From the NCBI GenBank assembly GCA_041595355.1, contig JBFHKO010000010.1, positions 1-29,035 of the forward strand: a DNA stretch of 29,035 nt, given 5' to 3'. Position 1 is the stretch's first letter; every line of letters begins with the position of its first letter. This stretch comes from JBFHKO01 sp041595355 (lineage in GTDB: Bacteria; Pseudomonadota; Gammaproteobacteria; Enterobacterales; Aeromonadaceae). Below are positions 8,866 to 16,110 of this stretch, piece after piece. The notes under the pieces were generated by a model, which saw nothing but the letters and a program-made list of their open reading frames with translations, was not told where the DNA came from and did no database searches. Made by a program: the position numbers and the translations under genes.

Positions 8866-10067
8866 GAGCGTCGTCCTCGAATGAGATGCAGAGCCAGGCG
8901 ACGGGCCTCGTCATCCAGAGCCAAGATACTATCCAGATCCGGGGTGGCAGGGGAAGCCAATTGCGCCAAAACCTCGGCGTTGACCCGATAAATGTCCATG
9001 AACCCCAGCTGGCCATCGAGGAAGGCGGCCACCGCCAGCTCGTTGGCGGCATTGAGGGCCGTGGTGGCCCCCTGCCCCGCCCAGCAGGCATCGATGGCCA
9101 GCTGCAGGCAGGGATAGCGGGCAAAATCGGGTTGCAGGAAACTGAGCTCGCCCTGGCTGAAGAAGTCCAGCGGCTCGACGCCGGCCTCGATGCGCGCCGG
9201 GTAGGCCATGGCGTGAGCGATGGGGGTGCGCATGTCGGGCTTGCCCATCTGGGCCAGCACCGAGCCGTCCCGGTACTGCACCATGGAGTGGATGACCGAC
9301 TGGGGATGAATGAGCACCTGGATCTGCTCGGGGGCGGCATTGAAGAGCCACCTGGCCTCCACGAACTCCAGTCCCTTGTTCATCATGGTGGCGGAGTCCA
9401 CCGAGATCTTGCGCCCCATGGACCAGTTGGGATGGGCCACCGCCTGCTCCGGCGTCACCTGCGCCAGCGCCTCGATGGGGCTGTAGCGGAAGGGGCCGCC
9501 GGAGCCGGTCAGCAGAATACGCGACACCCCGGCCGCCGCCAGCTCGCAGCGCCCCAGCTGACGCTGCACTGTCTCCGGCAGGCACTGGAAAATGGCATTG
9601 TGTTCGCTGTCCACCGGCATGATCTCGGCACCGGAGCGGGCCGCCTCCGCCATGAACAGGGCCCCGGACATCACCAGCGCCTCCTTGTTGGCCAGCAGCA
9701 CCCGCTTGCCGGCCCGCACCGCCGCCAGCGCCGACAACAGGCCGGCGGCGCCAACGATGGCGGCCATCACCATGTCCACCTCGGGCAGGCACGCCACCTC
9801 CTGCAGCGCCGCCGGGCCGCTCAGCACCTCGGTGCGGCTGCCGGCACGGGCCAGTTGCTCGCGCAGCGCCGCTGCGGCCGGCTCCTGCACCAGCACCGCA
9901 TACCGCGGTTGAAACGCCAGGCAGTCGGCCAGCATGCGCGTCACATCGCTGTGGGCCGCCAGGGCTGCGATGCCAAATTGCTGCGGATGGCGACGCACCA
10001 CGTCCAGGGTGCTCTGGCCGATGGAACCGGTCGAGCCCAGCACGGTCAGTTGTTGCATCGGTTGCAT
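8862..10067 (-). CDS. dxr: 1-deoxy-D-xylulose 5-phosphate reductoisomerase
   Basis: Dxr converts DXP to 2-C-methyl-D-erythritol 4-phosphate using NADPH, the committed step of the MEP isoprenoid pathway. The 401 residues include the NADPH-binding GSTGSIG (residues 11-17), LLANKEALVMSG, the metal/substrate region PVDSEHNAIFQ, SMGRKISVDSATMMNKGLE and HPQSVIHSMVQY. I chose ATG 10067 because GGGAG lies about 5 bases upstream; a second ATG at 10058 would leave it 14 bases away. The gene follows cdsA by 10 bases and overlaps rseP by 4. E. coli instead has dxr between frr and uppS; this order is the one seen in pseudomonads and vibrios. Confidence 0.98.
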   Translation of the reverse strand: MQPMQQLTVLGSTGSIGQSTLDVVRRHPQQFGIAALAAHSDVTRMLADCLAFQPRYAVLVQEPAAAALREQLARAGSRTEVLSGPAALQEVACLPEVDMVMAAIVGAAGLLSALAAVRAGKRVLLANKEALVMSGALFMAEAARSGAEIMPVDSEHNAIFQCLPETVQRQLGRCELAAAGVSRILLTGSGGPFRYSPIEALAQVTPEQAVAHPNWSMGRKISVDSATMMNKGLEFVEARWLFNAAPEQIQVLIHPQSVIHSMVQYRDGSVLAQMGKPDMRTPIAHAMAYPARIEAGVEPLDFFSQGELSFLQPDFARYPCLQLAIDACWAGQGATTALNAANELAVAAFLDGQLGFMDIYRVNAEVLAQLASPATPDLDSILALDDEARRLALHLIRGRRS

Positions 10068-10077
10068 CGGCTCTCCC

Positions 10078-10926
10078 TCAGCTCAGCAGCGCATGGCTGA
10101 CCACGAACACCGGCAGCGCCGCGGTCAGGCTGTCGATGCGATCCAGTACGCCGCCATGCCCCGGCAACAGGGTGCCGGAGTCCTTGATGCCGGCATCGCG
10201 CTTGAACAGGCTTTCGGTGAGATCGCCCAGCACCGAGGCCAGCACCGCCAGCACCGAGCTGAGGATGAGCACCAGGCTCGCATGGGCATCCAGCTGCTGG
10301 GCCAGGGTCACGCCGAAGGCCAGCAATGCCGCCGTGACCAGCCCCCCCAGCAGCCCCTCCAGGGTCTTCTTGGGGCTGACGGCCGGCAGCAGCTTGCGGC
10401 GACCGAAGGCGCGGCCGCTGAAATAGGCGCCGCTGTCGGCACACCAGACCAGCGCCATGACGAACAGCAGCAGCCAGCCGCCGGCATGGGGATCGCTGCC
10501 ATAGTCCTGGCCACGCAGCGCCAGCAGCGCCCAGAAGAAGGGCAGCAGGATCAGCAGGCCGAACAGGCTCTTGATGAGCTTGCTGTCATGCCACCAGCCG
10601 ATGCCGGTCGGGTAGCGCAGCACCATGGCCAGGGCGCAGCCCCACCAGCCGATGCTCAGCAGCAGCACGGCGGCGGGCAGGCTCCCGGCGGCGGCGTTCG
10701 GCCACTGGGCCACCGGCTCGGTCAGCAGGGTGGCCGCCAGCACCAGGCCGTAGCCCAGGGCCACCCGCAGCGGCTGACGCGGCAGCACGATGCGGCCCCA
10801 TTCCCGGCTGGCGAGCAGGAACAGCAGCACGGCGCCCGCCACAAACAGCTCGAAGGGCAGAAAGAACAGCCAGCCTATCACCAGGGAGATGAGGACCAGT
10901 GCGGTAAGGGTGCGTTGTAGTAGCAA
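10078..10926 (-). CDS. cdsA: Phosphatidate cytidylyltransferase (CDP-diglyceride synthase)
   Basis: CdsA makes CDP-diacylglycerol from phosphatidate and CTP, the branch point for all phospholipids. The protein has 282 residues and about eight hydrophobic segments. The family signature lies near the C-terminus: LGDLTESLFKRDAGIKDSG followed by LLPGHGGVLDRIDSLTAALP. VLVWCADSGAYFSGRAFG is replaced here by the equivalent ALVWCADSGAYFSGRAFG, also conserved. The start is TTG at 10926 with GAGAGG about 6 bases upstream; no ATG fits, and the next residues (LLQRTLTALVLISLVIG) already form the first membrane helix. It sits 25 bases after uppS. Confidence 0.95.
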   Translation of the reverse strand: MLLQRTLTALVLISLVIGWLFFLPFELFVAGAVLLFLLASREWGRIVLPRQPLRVALGYGLVLAATLLTEPVAQWPNAAAGSLPAAVLLLSIGWWGCALAMVLRYPTGIGWWHDSKLIKSLFGLLILLPFFWALLALRGQDYGSDPHAGGWLLLFVMALVWCADSGAYFSGRAFGRRKLLPAVSPKKTLEGLLGGLVTAALLAFGVTLAQQLDAHASLVLILSSVLAVLASVLGDLTESLFKRDAGIKDSGTLLPGHGGVLDRIDSLTAALPVFVVSHALLS

Positions 10927-10951
10927 GACAAACCTCTCAGGAGGGCGGGAG

Positions 10952-11722
10952 TCAGCCCGGGGCAGCCATCAGCTCCCGGATCTGTTCACCGGTACAGCCA
11001 AAGCGGCGTTCGCGGCCGACGAAGGAGGCAATAGCCTCGGTAAAGGCCTGCTCATCAAAGTCCGGCCACAGCAGGGGGGTGAAGTAGAGCTCGGCATAGG
11101 CCAGCTGCCAGAGCAGGAAATTGCTGATCCTGTGGTCGCCGCCGGTGCGGATGAGCAAATCGACATCCGGTTGCCCGGCGCTGCACAGATAACCGTTCAG
11201 GGCCTGCTCGTCGATCTGCCCGGGGTCGAGCCGGCCGGCCTGCACCTCGAGCGCCAGCTGGCGCGCGGCCTGGGTGATGTCCCAGCGGCCACCGTAGTTG
11301 GCGGCGATATTGAGGGTCAGGCCGCTGTTCTGGGCCGTCAGCGCCTCGGCGGCGGCGATCTTCTTCTGCAGGCGTTCGCCGAAGCGGCTGCGCTCACCGA
11401 TGATGCACAGGCGGATGTTGTTCTGGTGCAGCTTCCTGACCTCGCGGCCCAGCACATGGATGAACAGCTCCATCAGTGCCGAGACCTCGTCCTCGGGACG
11501 GCGCCAGTTTTCGCTGGAGAAGGCAAACAGGGTCAGGGCCTGCAAGCCCAGCCGGCTGGCCACCGAGACCGCATCGCGCACCGCCTTGACGCCGGCGCGG
11601 TGTCCGAATACCCGCAGCTTGCCCCGCTGCTGGGCCCAGCGCCCGTTGCCATCCATGATGATGGCCACATGAGCCGGCAAACACTGGTTGGCCATCTCGC
11701 CCAAGGCGTTGGATAACGGCAT
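10952..11722 (-). CDS. uppS: Undecaprenyl diphosphate synthase (ditrans,polycis)
   Basis: UppS (also called IspU) condenses isopentenyl diphosphate units on farnesyl diphosphate to make the C55 lipid carrier for peptidoglycan and O-antigen. The 256-residue protein has the cis-prenyltransferase motifs HVAIIMDGNGRWAQQRG (catalytic D24), FGHRAGVKAVR, TLFAFSSENWRRP and LLIRTGGDHRISNFLLWQLA, ending with the FYFTP-like ELYFTPLLWPDF. The ATG at 11722 has a GGAGG about 6 bases upstream. An intrinsic terminator sits only about 14 bases upstream of the ATG, so how this gene is transcribed is an open point. Downstream, cdsA and dxr follow closely. Confidence 0.97.
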   Translation of the reverse strand: MPLSNALGEMANQCLPAHVAIIMDGNGRWAQQRGKLRVFGHRAGVKAVRDAVSVASRLGLQALTLFAFSSENWRRPEDEVSALMELFIHVLGREVRKLHQNNIRLCIIGERSRFGERLQKKIAAAEALTAQNSGLTLNIAANYGGRWDITQAARQLALEVQAGRLDPGQIDEQALNGYLCSAGQPDVDLLIRTGGDHRISNFLLWQLAYAELYFTPLLWPDFDEQAFTEAIASFVGRERRFGCTGEQIRELMAAPG

Positions 11723-11736
11723 GAATTTCCTCCAAC

Positions 11737-11776
11737 AAAAAAACGGGCGCCCTGCAGGGGACTACAGGGCGCCCGT
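11737..11776 (-). terminator. Intrinsic terminator after frr, just upstream of uppS
   Basis: A perfect 12-bp stem (arms 11743-11754 and 11765-11776, loop of 10) is followed on the minus strand by seven T residues (the A run at 11737-11743). This is a textbook Rho-independent terminator for frr, 19 bases after its stop. It leaves only 14 bases to the uppS ATG, too few to hold a complete promoter. Confidence 0.88.
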
Positions 11777-11795
11777 ACTATACCCGATGTGGCAA

Positions 11796-12353
11796 TCAGA
11801 TTTCCATTAGCTCTTTTTCTTTGGCCGCCAGCAGATCATCGACCTGTTTGACGTAGCCATCGGTCAGCTTCTGGACCTCGTCCTGGGCACGACGATCGTC
11901 GTCTTCGGTAATGTCCTTGTCCTTCAGCAGCGCCTTCAGGTCGGCATTGGCATCCCGACGCACGTTACGCACCGCCACCCGGGCCTGTTCGGCTTCGGCA
12001 CGCACCAGCTTGATGAGATCCTTGCGCCGCTCTTCGGTCAGGGGCGGCAGCGGTACGCGGATGGTGGTGCCGGCGGACGAGGGATTGAGCCCCAGATCGG
12101 AGGTCATGATGGCCTTTTCCACCGCCTGGATCAGGCTGCGGTCAAATACGGTCACCGCCAGGGTGCGGGCATCTTCCGCCACCACGTTGGCCACCTGGCG
12201 CAGGGGCGTGGCGGAGCCGTAGTATTCGACCTGGATGCCGTCCAGCAGGGCCGGTTGGGCACGCCCGGTGCGGATCTTGGACATCTGGGACTTGAGCGCT
12301 TCCACACTCTTGGTCATGCGGTCTTTGACGTCTTGTTTAATTTCGTTGATCAC
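11796..12353 (-). CDS. frr: Ribosome-recycling factor
   Basis: RRF works with EF-G to split post-termination ribosomes. The 185 residues align throughout with E. coli RRF (185 residues): SKIRTGRAQPALLDGI, VEYYGSATPLRQVA, FDRSLIQAVEKAI, LGLNPSSAGTTIRVPLPPL, TEERRKDLIKLVR and EAEQARVAVRNVRRDAN. The start is GTG at 12353 with AAGGA about 8 bases upstream. It lies 77 bases after pyrH, may have its own promoter in that gap, and is followed by a strong intrinsic terminator. Confidence 0.97.
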   Translation of the reverse strand: MINEIKQDVKDRMTKSVEALKSQMSKIRTGRAQPALLDGIQVEYYGSATPLRQVANVVAEDARTLAVTVFDRSLIQAVEKAIMTSDLGLNPSSAGTTIRVPLPPLTEERRKDLIKLVRAEAEQARVAVRNVRRDANADLKALLKDKDITEDDDRRAQDEVQKLTDGYVKQVDDLLAAKEKELMEI

Positions 12354-12394
12354 TGTCGTTATCCTTTTCGCTGCAGTAGCTCGTGCTGGTCCTC

Positions 12395-12425
12395 ATTCTA
12401 GCCTGAACCGGCACGCCCATGACAG
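12395..12425 (-). promoter_or_regulatory. Possible frr promoter
   Basis: On the minus strand TAGAAT (12395-12400) could be a -10 box, with CTGTCA (12420-12425) as a poor -35 box at a long 19-base spacing. It lies in the 77-base pyrH-frr gap. E. coli frr is known to have its own promoter, which makes one here plausible, but the boxes are weak. Confidence 0.28.
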
Positions 12426-12430
12426 TCGGG

Positions 12431-13165
12431 TCACTTGTTTTTGTGGTGGATCAGGGTGCCTTCCGGCTCGCCCATCACGACGCGGCGCAGGGCGCCGGGC
12501 TTATTCATGTTGAACACCCGGATCGGCAGATTGTGATCCCGCGCCAGGGTAAAGGCGGCGAGATCCATCACCTTGAGTTCCTTTTCCAGCACGTCGCTGT
12601 AGTCGAGCTCGGCATACAGCTCGGCATCCGGGTTCTTCACCGGATCGGCGGAGTAGACGCCATCCACCTTGGTGGCCTTCAGCACCAGCTCGGCTTCGAT
12701 CTCGATGCCTCGCAGGCAGGCCGCCGAATCGGTGGTAAAGAAGGGATTGCCGGTACCGGCGGCGAAGATGACCACCCGGCCATTGCGCAGCAGGCTGATG
12801 GCCTCGGCCCAGTTGTAGTCGTTGCAGATCCCCTGCAGGTTGATGGCCGACATCAGACGGGCATTCACATAGGCACGGTGCAGGGCATCGCGCATTGCCA
12901 GGCCGTTCATCACGGTAGCCAGCATGCCCATGTGGTCGCCCACCACCCGATTCATGCCTGCCTTCGCCAGCCCCGCACCGCGGAACAGGTTGCCGCCGCC
13001 GATGACCAGTCCGACCTGGACACCCAGTTCGACCAGTTCCTTGATCTCCTGAGCCATGCGTTCCAGCACGGCGGGATCGATGCCGAAGCCTTCCTCGCCT
13101 TGCAGGGCTTCACCACTGAGTTTCAGCAACACACGTCTGTAAGCAGCTTTGGGATTGGTAGTCAT
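12431..13165 (-). CDS. pyrH: UMP kinase
   Basis: PyrH phosphorylates UMP to UDP in pyrimidine nucleotide synthesis. The 244-residue protein belongs to the amino acid kinase fold: LLKLSGEALQG (phosphate loop), GLVIGGGNLFRGAGLAKAG, RVVGDHMGMLATVMNGLA, AGTGNPFFTTDSAACLRGIE and KATKVDGVYSADP are all present, as in E. coli PyrH. The open frame runs upstream to 13198. I chose ATG 13165 because the protein then starts MTTNPKAAYRR like its homologues and because a GGAAGAG lies just upstream. The extra upstream residues would cross the tsf-pyrH hairpin. Confidence 0.96.
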   Translation of the reverse strand: MTTNPKAAYRRVLLKLSGEALQGEEGFGIDPAVLERMAQEIKELVELGVQVGLVIGGGNLFRGAGLAKAGMNRVVGDHMGMLATVMNGLAMRDALHRAYVNARLMSAINLQGICNDYNWAEAISLLRNGRVVIFAAGTGNPFFTTDSAACLRGIEIEAELVLKATKVDGVYSADPVKNPDAELYAELDYSDVLEKELKVMDLAAFTLARDHNLPIRVFNMNKPGALRRVVMGEPEGTLIHHKNK

Positions 13166-13181
13166 GCACTCTTCCTGATCA

Positions 13182-13210
13182 TAGAAAGACCGCGACAAGT
13201 GTCGCGGTCT
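13182..13210 (-). terminator. Hairpin between tsf and pyrH, probable partial terminator
   Basis: A perfect 10-bp stem (13187-13196 with 13201-13210, 4-base loop) lies just after the tsf stop. On the minus strand it is followed by TTTCTAT, only a weak T tract. It probably reduces rather than stops transcription into pyrH. Confidence 0.6.
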
Positions 13211-13235
13211 GTAATTGGCTTGGCGTGTCGGCTGA

Positions 13236-14114
13236 TCAGCCTTTCATCGCGGCGATCTGGGCCTGTACTTCGGCGGCGAAGTCGGTTTCCTGCTTCTCGA
13301 TGCCCTCACCCACTTCGTAGCGGACGAAGTCCAGCACGTCGGCGCCTTCCTTCTTCAGCAGATCCGCCACCAGGATGGAGGGATCCTTGACGAAGGGCTG
13401 ACCGGTCAGGGAGATCTCGCCGGTGAACTTCTTCATGCGGCCTTCGACCATCTTCTCGGCGATCTCTTTCGGCTTGCCGGAGTTGATGGCGATCTCGATC
13501 TGGATCTCGCGCTCCTTGGCCACCACCTCGGCAGAGACCTGCTCCGGCTTGACGAATTGCGGGCTGTTGGCCGCCACGTGCATGGCCAGATCCTTGGCCA
13601 GCTCGTCGTTGCCGCCGGCCAGCTTGGTGACGACGCCGATGCGGCCACCGTGGATGTAGGTACCCAGGTTGTCGCCTTCCACCAGGATGACGCGACGCAG
13701 GTTCATGTTCTCACCCAGCTTGGCGATCAGGTTGTTCAGCGCGACTTCCACGCTGTCACCCTGGTCGAATTCGGCCGCCTTCAGGGCGTCGACATCGGCA
13801 AACTTGCCAGCCAGGGCCACTTCGGCCAGCTTGTCACCGAAGGCGCGGAAGGTGGCGTCCTTGGCAACGAAGTCGGTTTCACAGTTCAGTTCGATCATCA
13901 CGGCCACGGTGCCGGCGGAGCGGGCAACGATGATGCCTTCGGCCGCGATGCGACCCGCTTTCTTGGCCGCCTTGGCCTGGCCGGACTTACGCATGTTTTC
14001 GATGGCCAGTTCGATGTCGCCGTTGGCTTCAACCAAAGCCTTCTTGCAGTCCATCATGCCTGCGCCGGTACGCTCGCGCAGTTCCTTAACCATAGCGGCG
14101 GAAATGTTTGACAT
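13236..14114 (-). CDS. tsf: Elongation factor Ts
   Basis: EF-Ts exchanges GDP for GTP on EF-Tu. The 292-residue protein has the N-terminal UBA-like domain (ISAAMVKELRERTGAGMMDCKKAL), then ANGDIELAIENMRKSG, the core contact motif CETDFVAKDATF, and AMHVAANSPQFVKPEQVSAEVV, KPKEIAEKMVEGRMKKFTGE and the C-terminal VGEGIEKQETDFAAEV. The frame is open to 14174. I chose ATG 14114 (MSNISAAM) because GAGG lies 8-9 bases upstream and homologues start here. The ATG at 14120 is too close to that site. rpsB lies upstream across a 114-base spacer containing a hairpin. Confidence 0.95.
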   Translation of the reverse strand: MSNISAAMVKELRERTGAGMMDCKKALVEANGDIELAIENMRKSGQAKAAKKAGRIAAEGIIVARSAGTVAVMIELNCETDFVAKDATFRAFGDKLAEVALAGKFADVDALKAAEFDQGDSVEVALNNLIAKLGENMNLRRVILVEGDNLGTYIHGGRIGVVTKLAGGNDELAKDLAMHVAANSPQFVKPEQVSAEVVAKEREIQIEIAINSGKPKEIAEKMVEGRMKKFTGEISLTGQPFVKDPSILVADLLKKEGADVLDFVRYEVGEGIEKQETDFAAEVQAQIAAMKG

Positions 14115-14140
14115 GTCCATTATCCTCGGTCTGGGGGATG

Positions 14141-14172
14141 TTAAAGCAAGCAGGGGCCATGAAGGCCCCTGC
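14141..14172 (-). terminator. rpsB-tsf intercistronic hairpin (attenuator-like)
   Basis: Perfect 9-bp stem: arms 14150-14158 and 14164-14172 with a 5-base loop. On the minus strand it is followed by TTGCTTTAA, a broken T tract. It lies between rpsB and tsf, where E. coli also has a partial terminator, so an attenuating role is likely. The wider 14115-14228 spacer holds nothing else I can recognise. Confidence 0.6.
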
Positions 14173-14228
14173 AAACCAGATGAAATCTGTGGTTAATAAG
14201 GGCGTAACAACAGTGTTGTCAGCCTTTA

Positions 14229-14957
14229 TTAGTTGGCTTCCACGAAGCCGTCTTGTTCGGCCTGCACGGCGATATCCATCTCGCGGGCAGCGTTCACGGC
14301 GCTGGCAGCGGCAGACAGATACAGCTGGATGGCACGAATGGCATCGTCGTTACCCGGAATGACGTAATCCACACCGTCCGGCTTGGAGTTGGTGTCCACC
14401 ACGGCCACAACCGGGATACCCAGGTTGTTGGCTTCCTTGATGGCGATGTGCTCCTGGTCGGCAGCGATAACGAACAGTGCGTCCGGCAGGCCGCCCATGT
14501 CCTTGATGCCACCCAGGCTCTTCTCCAGCTTGTCCATTTCGCGAGTACGCATCAGCGCCTCTTTCTTGGTCAGCTTTTCGAAGGTGCCGTCCTGGGCCTG
14601 GGCTTCCAGATCCTTCAGACGCTTGATGGACTGACGAACGGTCTTCCAGTTGGTCAGCATGCCGCCCAGCCAGCGGTGGTTGACGTAGAACTGCTCGCAG
14701 GAAGAGGCCGATTCTTTGACAGCTTCAGAGGCTGCGCGCTTGGTGCCAACGAACAGGATCTTGCCCTTCTTGGCAGCCACGCTGCTCAGGAAGTTCAGCG
14801 CATCATCAAACATCGGAACGGTCTTTTCCAGGTTGATGATGTGGACGTTGTTGCGGGCACCAAAGATGAACGGCTTCATCTTGGGGTTCCAGAAACGGGT
14901 CTGGTGACCGAAGTGAACACCGGCTTGCAACATGTCGCGCATTGAAACTTTTGCCAT
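14229..14957 (-). CDS. rpsB: 30S ribosomal protein S2
   Basis: S2 binds the 16S rRNA head/body junction late in 30S assembly and recruits S1. The 242 residues match E. coli S2 closely: VSMRDMLQAGVHFGHQTRFW, NPKMKPFIFGARNNVHIINL, ILFVGTKRAASEAVK, NHRWLGGMLTNWKTVRQSI and VIPGNDDAIRAIQLYL. I chose ATG 14957 (MAKVSMRDML) with GAGG 6 bases upstream. The frame continues to 14996, but that stretch is part of the structured leader. Expression is probably autoregulated by S2 through the leader RNA and set by an extended -10 promoter. Confidence 0.97.
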   Translation of the reverse strand: MAKVSMRDMLQAGVHFGHQTRFWNPKMKPFIFGARNNVHIINLEKTVPMFDDALNFLSSVAAKKGKILFVGTKRAASEAVKESASSCEQFYVNHRWLGGMLTNWKTVRQSIKRLKDLEAQAQDGTFEKLTKKEALMRTREMDKLEKSLGGIKDMGGLPDALFVIAADQEHIAIKEANNLGIPVVAVVDTNSKPDGVDYVIPGNDDAIRAIQLYLSAAASAVNAAREMDIAVQAEQDGFVEAN

Positions 14958-15090
14958 TTTAAACCTCAATAATGTCGGGGTTAAACCTCCACGCATCCCG
15001 TCACTCCGACCCGTTAAGGCACCCGGGAGCAGGTCTTGATGCGTGTGTGTTGTGTTAGGGATTCAGTGTACGAGTGTGTCAGTCACAACT
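14958..15090 (-). promoter_or_regulatory. rpsB 5' leader, candidate S2 autoregulatory RNA
   Basis: The predicted transcript has a leader of about 130 bases. It contains a perfect 8-bp long-range stem (14990-14997 with 15038-15045, CACGCATC/GATGCGTG) enclosing smaller pairings (for example CTCC near 15004 with GGAG at 15026-15029). A GGAGG-TTTAA element follows and then the GAGG ribosome binding site. Gammaproteobacterial rpsB leaders are known targets of repression by S2. The fold here is read by eye, and I infer the same role. Confidence 0.6.
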
Positions 15091-15098
15091 CGGCGCGC

Positions 15099-15107
15099 TT
15101 TATACCA
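15099..15107 (-). promoter_or_regulatory. rpsB promoter, extended -10 with GC-rich discriminator
   Basis: On the minus strand the bases read TGGTATAAA followed at once by GCGCGCC. The TGn before TATAAA makes an extended -10, and there is no good -35. A GC-rich discriminator is typical of promoters under stringent control by ppGpp/DksA, as for other ribosomal protein genes. The start of transcription would be near 15091. Confidence 0.6.
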
Positions 15108-15196
15108 TATCGGCGCCGCTTTCGCTAGCCTCGGCCACGACCGCCGCCACCAGCCCGGCTGCCGAGCCGGCTACACTTGATCCCGATCACTGAAAC

Positions 15197-15225
15197 TGGA
15201 ACTTGGGAGTGATTCTCGATAAAAT
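15197..15225 (+). promoter_or_regulatory. Possible map promoter
   Basis: TGGAAC (15197-15202) and TAAAAT (15220-15225) are spaced by 17 bases on the plus strand, giving a leader of about 35-40 bases before map. The -35 match is poor. The rest of the 312-bp divergent spacer on this side (15121-15196) is GC-rich with no clear signal. Confidence 0.3.
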
Positions 15226-15269
15226 TGCCAATCCGCAGCGGCCGACACCCAGACCAAGGATCCGAACCC

Positions 15270-16058
15270 ATGTCCGTACCGATCAAAACCCCCGACGAGA
15301 TCGAGAAGATGCGCATCGCCGGTCGCCTGGCCGCCGAGGTGCTGGAAATGATAGCCCCCCATGTCCAGGCCGGCGTGACCACGGAGGAGCTGGATCGGCT
15401 GTGCCATGAGCATATCGTCAATGTGCAGCAGGCCATCCCCGCGCCGCTGAACTACCACGGTTTTCCCAAGTCCATCTGCACCTCGGTCAACGAGGTGGTC
15501 TGCCATGGCATTCCCAATCACAAGAAGCTGCGTGAGGGCGACATCGTCAACCTCGACATCACGGTGATCAAGGATGGCTATCACGGCGATACCTCCATGA
15601 TGTTCATCGTCGGTGACACGGCCAGCCGCAACCGCGCCCTGTGCCGGGTGGCCCAGGAGAGCCTCTACGCCGCCATCCGCCTGGTGCGCCCCGGCCTGTG
15701 CCTGTCCCAGATTGGCGCCGTCATCCAGCCCATGGCCGAGCAGGCGGGCTTCTCGGTGGTGCGCGACTACTGCGGCCACGGCATCGGCAAGGCCTTCCAT
15801 GAAGAGCCCCAGGTGGTGCATTACCGCAACCATGCCAAGCTGCTGCTGCAACCGGGCATGTGCTTCACCATAGAGCCGATGGTCAATGCCGGCACCTACC
15901 GCTGCAAGACCAACAAGAAAGATGGCTGGACCGTCACCACTCAGGACAAGCAGCCCTCCGCCCAGTATGAACACACCCTGCTGGTCACCGAAGATGGCTG
16001 TGAAGTGCTGACACTGCGCTCGGACGAAGTCCTCGAGCGCATCATCCGCCATCCGTAA
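15270..16058 (+). CDS. map: Methionine aminopeptidase, type I
   Basis: Map removes the initiator methionine from new proteins. The 262-residue protein keeps the five metal ligands of the pita-bread fold: D96 (NLDITVIKDGYHGD), D107, H170 (YCGHGIGKAFHEEPQ), E202 (FTIEPMVNAG) and E234 (SAQYEHTLLVT). These match E. coli D97, D108, H171, E204 and E235. I chose ATG 15270 (MSVPIKTPDEIEKM) with AAGGA about 10 bases upstream; the frame is open 45 bases further but homologues start here. The gene is divergent from rpsB and followed by glnD, the usual order. Confidence 0.97.
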   Translation: MSVPIKTPDEIEKMRIAGRLAAEVLEMIAPHVQAGVTTEELDRLCHEHIVNVQQAIPAPLNYHGFPKSICTSVNEVVCHGIPNHKKLREGDIVNLDITVIKDGYHGDTSMMFIVGDTASRNRALCRVAQESLYAAIRLVRPGLCLSQIGAVIQPMAEQAGFSVVRDYCGHGIGKAFHEEPQVVHYRNHAKLLLQPGMCFTIEPMVNAGTYRCKTNKKDGWTVTTQDKQPSAQYEHTLLVTEDGCEVLTLRSDEVLERIIRHP

Positions 16059-16065
16059 CCGCCAG

Positions 16066-16090
16066 ACCCCGACGCCCGCGCCGGGGTTTT
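16066..16090 (+). terminator. Probable terminator after map
   Basis: An imperfect GC-rich hairpin (outer arm ACCCCG at 16066-16071 pairing with CGGGGT ending at 16087) is followed by TTTT. It lies 8 bases after the map stop and 20 bases before glnD, so it may only partly separate the two. Confidence 0.5.
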
Positions 16091-16110
16091 GCTTTCCCAA
16101 GAGGCAACCC

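Noticed and set aside
14115..14174. N-terminal extension of EF-Ts to 14174
   Set aside because: The extra residues cross the rpsB-tsf hairpin and do not belong to the family; the ATG at 14114 has a good ribosome binding site.
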